From: JAZDLX01 sp964538455
GTDB taxonomy: Bacteria; Electryoneota; Electryoneia; Electryoneales; Electryoneaceae
Assembly: GCA_964538455.1 (NCBI GenBank)
Contig: CAZIDZ010000004.1
Coordinates: 1 to 64,000, forward strand
DNA length: 64,000 bases
Direction: 5' to 3'
The notes below the pieces were generated by a model that saw nothing but the letters and a program-made list of their open reading frames with translations, was not told the DNA's origin and made no database searches. A program made the translations under genes and the position numbers. Below are positions 61,719-64,000 of this stretch, one piece after another (within the stretch, counting starts at the first letter, position 1; every line of letters begins with the position of its first letter).

Positions 61719-61976
61719 AGTCGCTCCAGGAGGGGCTGTCGGGTTCCCTCTGATCCATTCCCATGTGCCGGGTCTGGACAGAGTAAACGTAAGATTATTT
61801 CATTATGTTCGTTCTTGCAAACAGGACATGTCAATTGTACGATCAGGCGGAGGAGCATCACATCCGGCCGATTCGGAACCTTTCGAGCCGGTCCCTGCAC
61901 AATGCCCCGCTTCCTTCGTAATCTCCGGTAGACTCCTGGTAGCTCAGGATGGAATTGCCAACGCAGGAGAAAGAGT
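61719..61976. promoter_or_regulatory. divergent promoter region
   Basis: A 258-nt gap between the cupredoxin operon (minus) and the phosphofructokinase gene (plus). It should contain both promoters. A minus-strand segment at about 61762-61780 only partly resembles a sigma-54 site (the -12 GC is missing). No other feature was recognised. Confidence 0.3.
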
Positions 61977-63410
61977 GTGAGTACCCAGCCAAAACGAGTA
62001 GGCATCCTTGTCGGCGGGGGCCCCGCCCCCGGGATCAACAGTGTCATTGGAGCTGCAACGATCCGCAGCATCGTTCATGGTGCGGAAGTTATTGGTATTC
62101 TTGACGGCTTCAAGTGGATTATGCGCGGTGACATCGACCATGTCAAGGAGCTGACGATCGATCACGTCAGCCGGATTCATTTCCGGGGCGGAAGCTACAT
62201 CGGGGTTTCGCGCGACAACCCGACGAAAGAAGCCCAGGACCTGGAAAATACCGTGACCAGCCTGTTGCGATTGAACATCGACAAATTGATTTCCATCGGC
62301 GGCGACGACACCGCCTACAGTTCAATGAAGCTCGAGGAGCTGGCGGACGGACGCATCCATGTCGTCCATGTGCCGAAAACGATCGACAACGATCTCGACC
62401 TGCCGCACGGCATCTGCACGTTCGGATTCCAGACGGCACGGCACCTCGGCGTCGACATCGTGAAAAACCTGATGGTCGATGCGCACACGACAAGTCGTTG
62501 GTTTTTCGTCGTTACGATGGGCCGCAAGGCGGGACACCTGGCGCTCGGAATCGGCAAAGCGGCGGGAGCTACGCTAACCCTGATCCCCGAGGAATTTCAG
62601 AACGGCAACCGTCTGACGATGAAAAAGCTTACGGACATCCTTGTGGGGGCGATCATAAAGCGGCTTTCCTACGGCCGCAGCGACGGCGTCGCCGTGATGG
62701 CCGAGGGTCTCGTGGAACACCTTAACCCCTCGGAGCTCAAGGCCCTGATAAACGTCGAGCGCGACGCCCACAACAACATCCGGCTCGCCGAGATCAGCTT
62801 CGGAGAAATCCTGAAGAGCGCCGTACAAAGGCGGCTGGCGGAATTCGGGCTCAAGACCACGATCGTTGCCAAGAACATCGGCTATGAACTCAGATGCGCG
62901 GACCCGATTCCATTCGACATGGAGTACACCCGAGATCTCGGATTCGCGGCGGCTCAGTTTCTCATGGAGGGCGGCAACGGGGCGATGGTCTCGATCCAGG
63001 ACGGGCGCTTCGTTCCGATCTATTTCCAGGACATCGTCGATCCGAACACCGGCCGCACCCGAGTCCGGATGGTGGATCCGAAATCGGAATCGTACCTGAT
63101 CGGTCGCCGCTACATGATCCGTCTCAACCAGGAAGATTTCGACGATCCGCACGAGCTCGCCAAGTACGCTGCGACCGCCCGCGTCTCCCTCGAGGAGTTC
63201 CGCAAGCAGTTCTTCTACCTCATCAGCCAGGACAGCAAGTTCATCCGCACCACGATCACCGGCTGGGCAAAACGTGGGCTGCACCGGGTGAGCCACGCAA
63301 AAGCCACTGTAAAGAAGGGGCCTTCCGCGAGCAAGAAGGGGTCAAAGGCGGCAAAAGCCGCCACGAGGAAGAATCCCTCGACTCAGGACCGGAACGGGTA
63401 CGGCATGTAA
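61977..63410 (+). CDS. pfp: 6-phosphofructokinase, pyrophosphate-dependent type by motif
   Basis: A 477-aa phosphofructokinase that phosphorylates fructose-6-phosphate. The phosphoryl-donor loop is GGDDT (108-112) and the next motif is PKTIDND (133-139). In ATP enzymes these are usually GGDGS and PGTIDND. The second Asp and the Lys are hallmarks of PPi-dependent enzymes, so PPi is the likely donor and the reaction would be reversible. The C-terminal 45 residues are Lys/Ser-rich and disordered. The GTG start has AGGAGA upstream. It stands alone and is convergent with the HDOD gene. Confidence 0.88.
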   Translation: MSTQPKRVGILVGGGPAPGINSVIGAATIRSIVHGAEVIGILDGFKWIMRGDIDHVKELTIDHVSRIHFRGGSYIGVSRDNPTKEAQDLENTVTSLLRLNIDKLISIGGDDTAYSSMKLEELADGRIHVVHVPKTIDNDLDLPHGICTFGFQTARHLGVDIVKNLMVDAHTTSRWFFVVTMGRKAGHLALGIGKAAGATLTLIPEEFQNGNRLTMKKLTDILVGAIIKRLSYGRSDGVAVMAEGLVEHLNPSELKALINVERDAHNNIRLAEISFGEILKSAVQRRLAEFGLKTTIVAKNIGYELRCADPIPFDMEYTRDLGFAAAQFLMEGGNGAMVSIQDGRFVPIYFQDIVDPNTGRTRVRMVDPKSESYLIGRRYMIRLNQEDFDDPHELAKYAATARVSLEEFRKQFFYLISQDSKFIRTTITGWAKRGLHRVSHAKATVKKGPSASKKGSKAAKAATRKNPSTQDRNGYGM

Positions 63411-63428
63411 GCTGAGAGGCGGAAGCAG

Positions 63429-64000
63429 TCAGACCTCGAGCATGGTTTCCGTGTTTTCCAAGGCCTGATTCACCGCGGCGAGGATCTTGTTCGCGTCCTC
63501 GAGATGCAAACCGAGTCGAATCCACGCCCCCTCCTCGAAGGGGGCTTTCATTACGTCCACGCCGTTCTGGATTCCCACGTTGTCACAGATCGCGTTGGCG
63601 AGGTGAATGATCTGTCCCAATTCCCTCTCTTCCACTCCATCGAGGAACGGGAAGTGATGCTGGCGGATCGCCGAGATGACGGTGGCGTCCTCGAACCAGT
63701 GCATCCGTATGAATTCCGCACCCAGTTCCGCGTGATCGATGCCGAAGTACTCCGCTTCCTGGTCGTGCAGCGGAATTTCACGCTCCCGGGCGAGAACCAG
63801 AAAACGGCCATACTCTTCAGGAATCAGCGTCGCAAAAACCATCAGGCCGACATCGTGCATCAGGCCGCCGAGATAGGACCGTTCCCGCAGATCGCGCGAA
63901 GTGGAGATGAATCTATGCAGGCTCTGGGCGAACAGCGCCACCGCCAGATTGTGGCGCCAGAAGGCGCGATGATCCAGCAGAGAGTTCGACTGGAACAGCT
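63429..64000 (-). CDS. HDOD-domain protein, C-terminal part
   Basis: The gene enters the window from the right; the frame is open to the edge (…FWRHNLAVALFAQS). About 190 residues are visible and match the HDOD domain (an HD-related, non-catalytic output domain). Motifs include GGLMHDVGLMVF, FGIDHAELGAEFI and IRQHHFPF. HDOD proteins act in signalling and are often joined to other domains that may lie outside the window. The last visible codon precedes a stop at 63429. Confidence 0.85.
   Translation of the reverse strand, partial: LFQSNSLLDHRAFWRHNLAVALFAQSLHRFISTSRDLRERSYLGGLMHDVGLMVFATLIPEEYGRFLVLAREREIPLHDQEAEYFGIDHAELGAEFIRMHWFEDATVISAIRQHHFPFLDGVEERELGQIIHLANAICDNVGIQNGVDVMKAPFEEGAWIRLGLHLEDANKILAAVNQALENTETMLEV

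Noticed and set aside
61762..61780. Second sigma-54 promoter upstream of the cupredoxin gene
   Set aside because: GGCAC is present but the -12 element has TG instead of GC at the required spacing.
1..64000. CRISPR array or intact insertion sequence
   Set aside because: No regularly spaced direct repeats and no transposase gene with catalytic motifs were seen; only short palindromic elements are present.

Overview
The window is GC-rich DNA from a Gram-negative bacterium. A TonB-dependent receptor, an outer-membrane porin, several lipoproteins with a clear lipobox and a MscS channel all imply an outer membrane. Several features recur in uncultured FCB-group phyla and some deltaproteobacterial lineages: HmuY-type lipoproteins, propeller- and FG-GAP-bearing sensor kinases, carboxypeptidase-regulatory-like domains, sigma-54 control, and PPi-type phosphofructokinase with sucrose synthase. 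No marker gene here fixes the taxonomy. No tRNA, rRNA, CRISPR array or intact insertion sequence was seen.

Layout. 1-3.4 kb: the tail of a probable fatty-acid desaturase, a cluster of short palindromic repeats, secreted MsrA, and a Pit phosphate transporter with its DUF47/PhoU-like partner. 3.7-6.7 kb: a propeller sensor with a histidine-kinase dimerisation box but no ATPase domain. 6.69-7.01 kb: a nested-palindrome, MITE-like element. 7.0-12.5 kb: a three-gene sucrose operon (fructokinase, sucrose-phosphate synthase/phosphatase, sucrose synthase). Divergent from it is a GH31 lipoprotein that lacks both catalytic acids. 15.5-22.4 kb: a regulatory cascade on the minus strand made of a giant FG-GAP sensor kinase, a sigma-54 activator, a sigma-54 promoter, and then a lone receiver plus a lipoprotein. 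22.6-25.5 kb: a two-DTG aspartic protease and a DASS transporter. 25.5-32.2 kb: a TonB receptor and tandem-HmuY lipoprotein, followed by a 7-TM protein, a kinase/regulator pair, a methyltransferase and the DASS transporter.

32.6-57.3 kb is the main accessory region, a large surface-glycan locus. The plus-strand arm (33.8-40.6 kb) has two CDP-glycerol glycerophosphotransferase-like enzymes around gpsA and a GT2-GT4 fusion. A small minus-strand pair (GT2-TPR and a sulfotransferase) and a single GT4 follow. Then comes a ten-gene, roughly 12-kb minus-strand operon whose genes mostly overlap by 4-8 nt. It encodes a glycosyltransferase, three free methyltransferases, two SDR epimerases, a DegT aminotransferase, a sulfotransferase, a nucleotidyltransferase/kinase with swapped domain order, and a 1001-aa sulfotransferase-glycosyltransferase-TPR-methyltransferase fusion. 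The gene content predicts a sulfated, O-methylated, amino-sugar-containing glycan, possibly with glycerol phosphate. No flippase, polymerase or exporter lies in the window.

57.3-64 kb: a long intergenic region with a strong plus-strand terminator that suggests a small RNA, a cupredoxin/sensor-kinase/porin operon without a response regulator, a PPi-type phosphofructokinase, and the end of an HDOD-domain gene that runs off the window.
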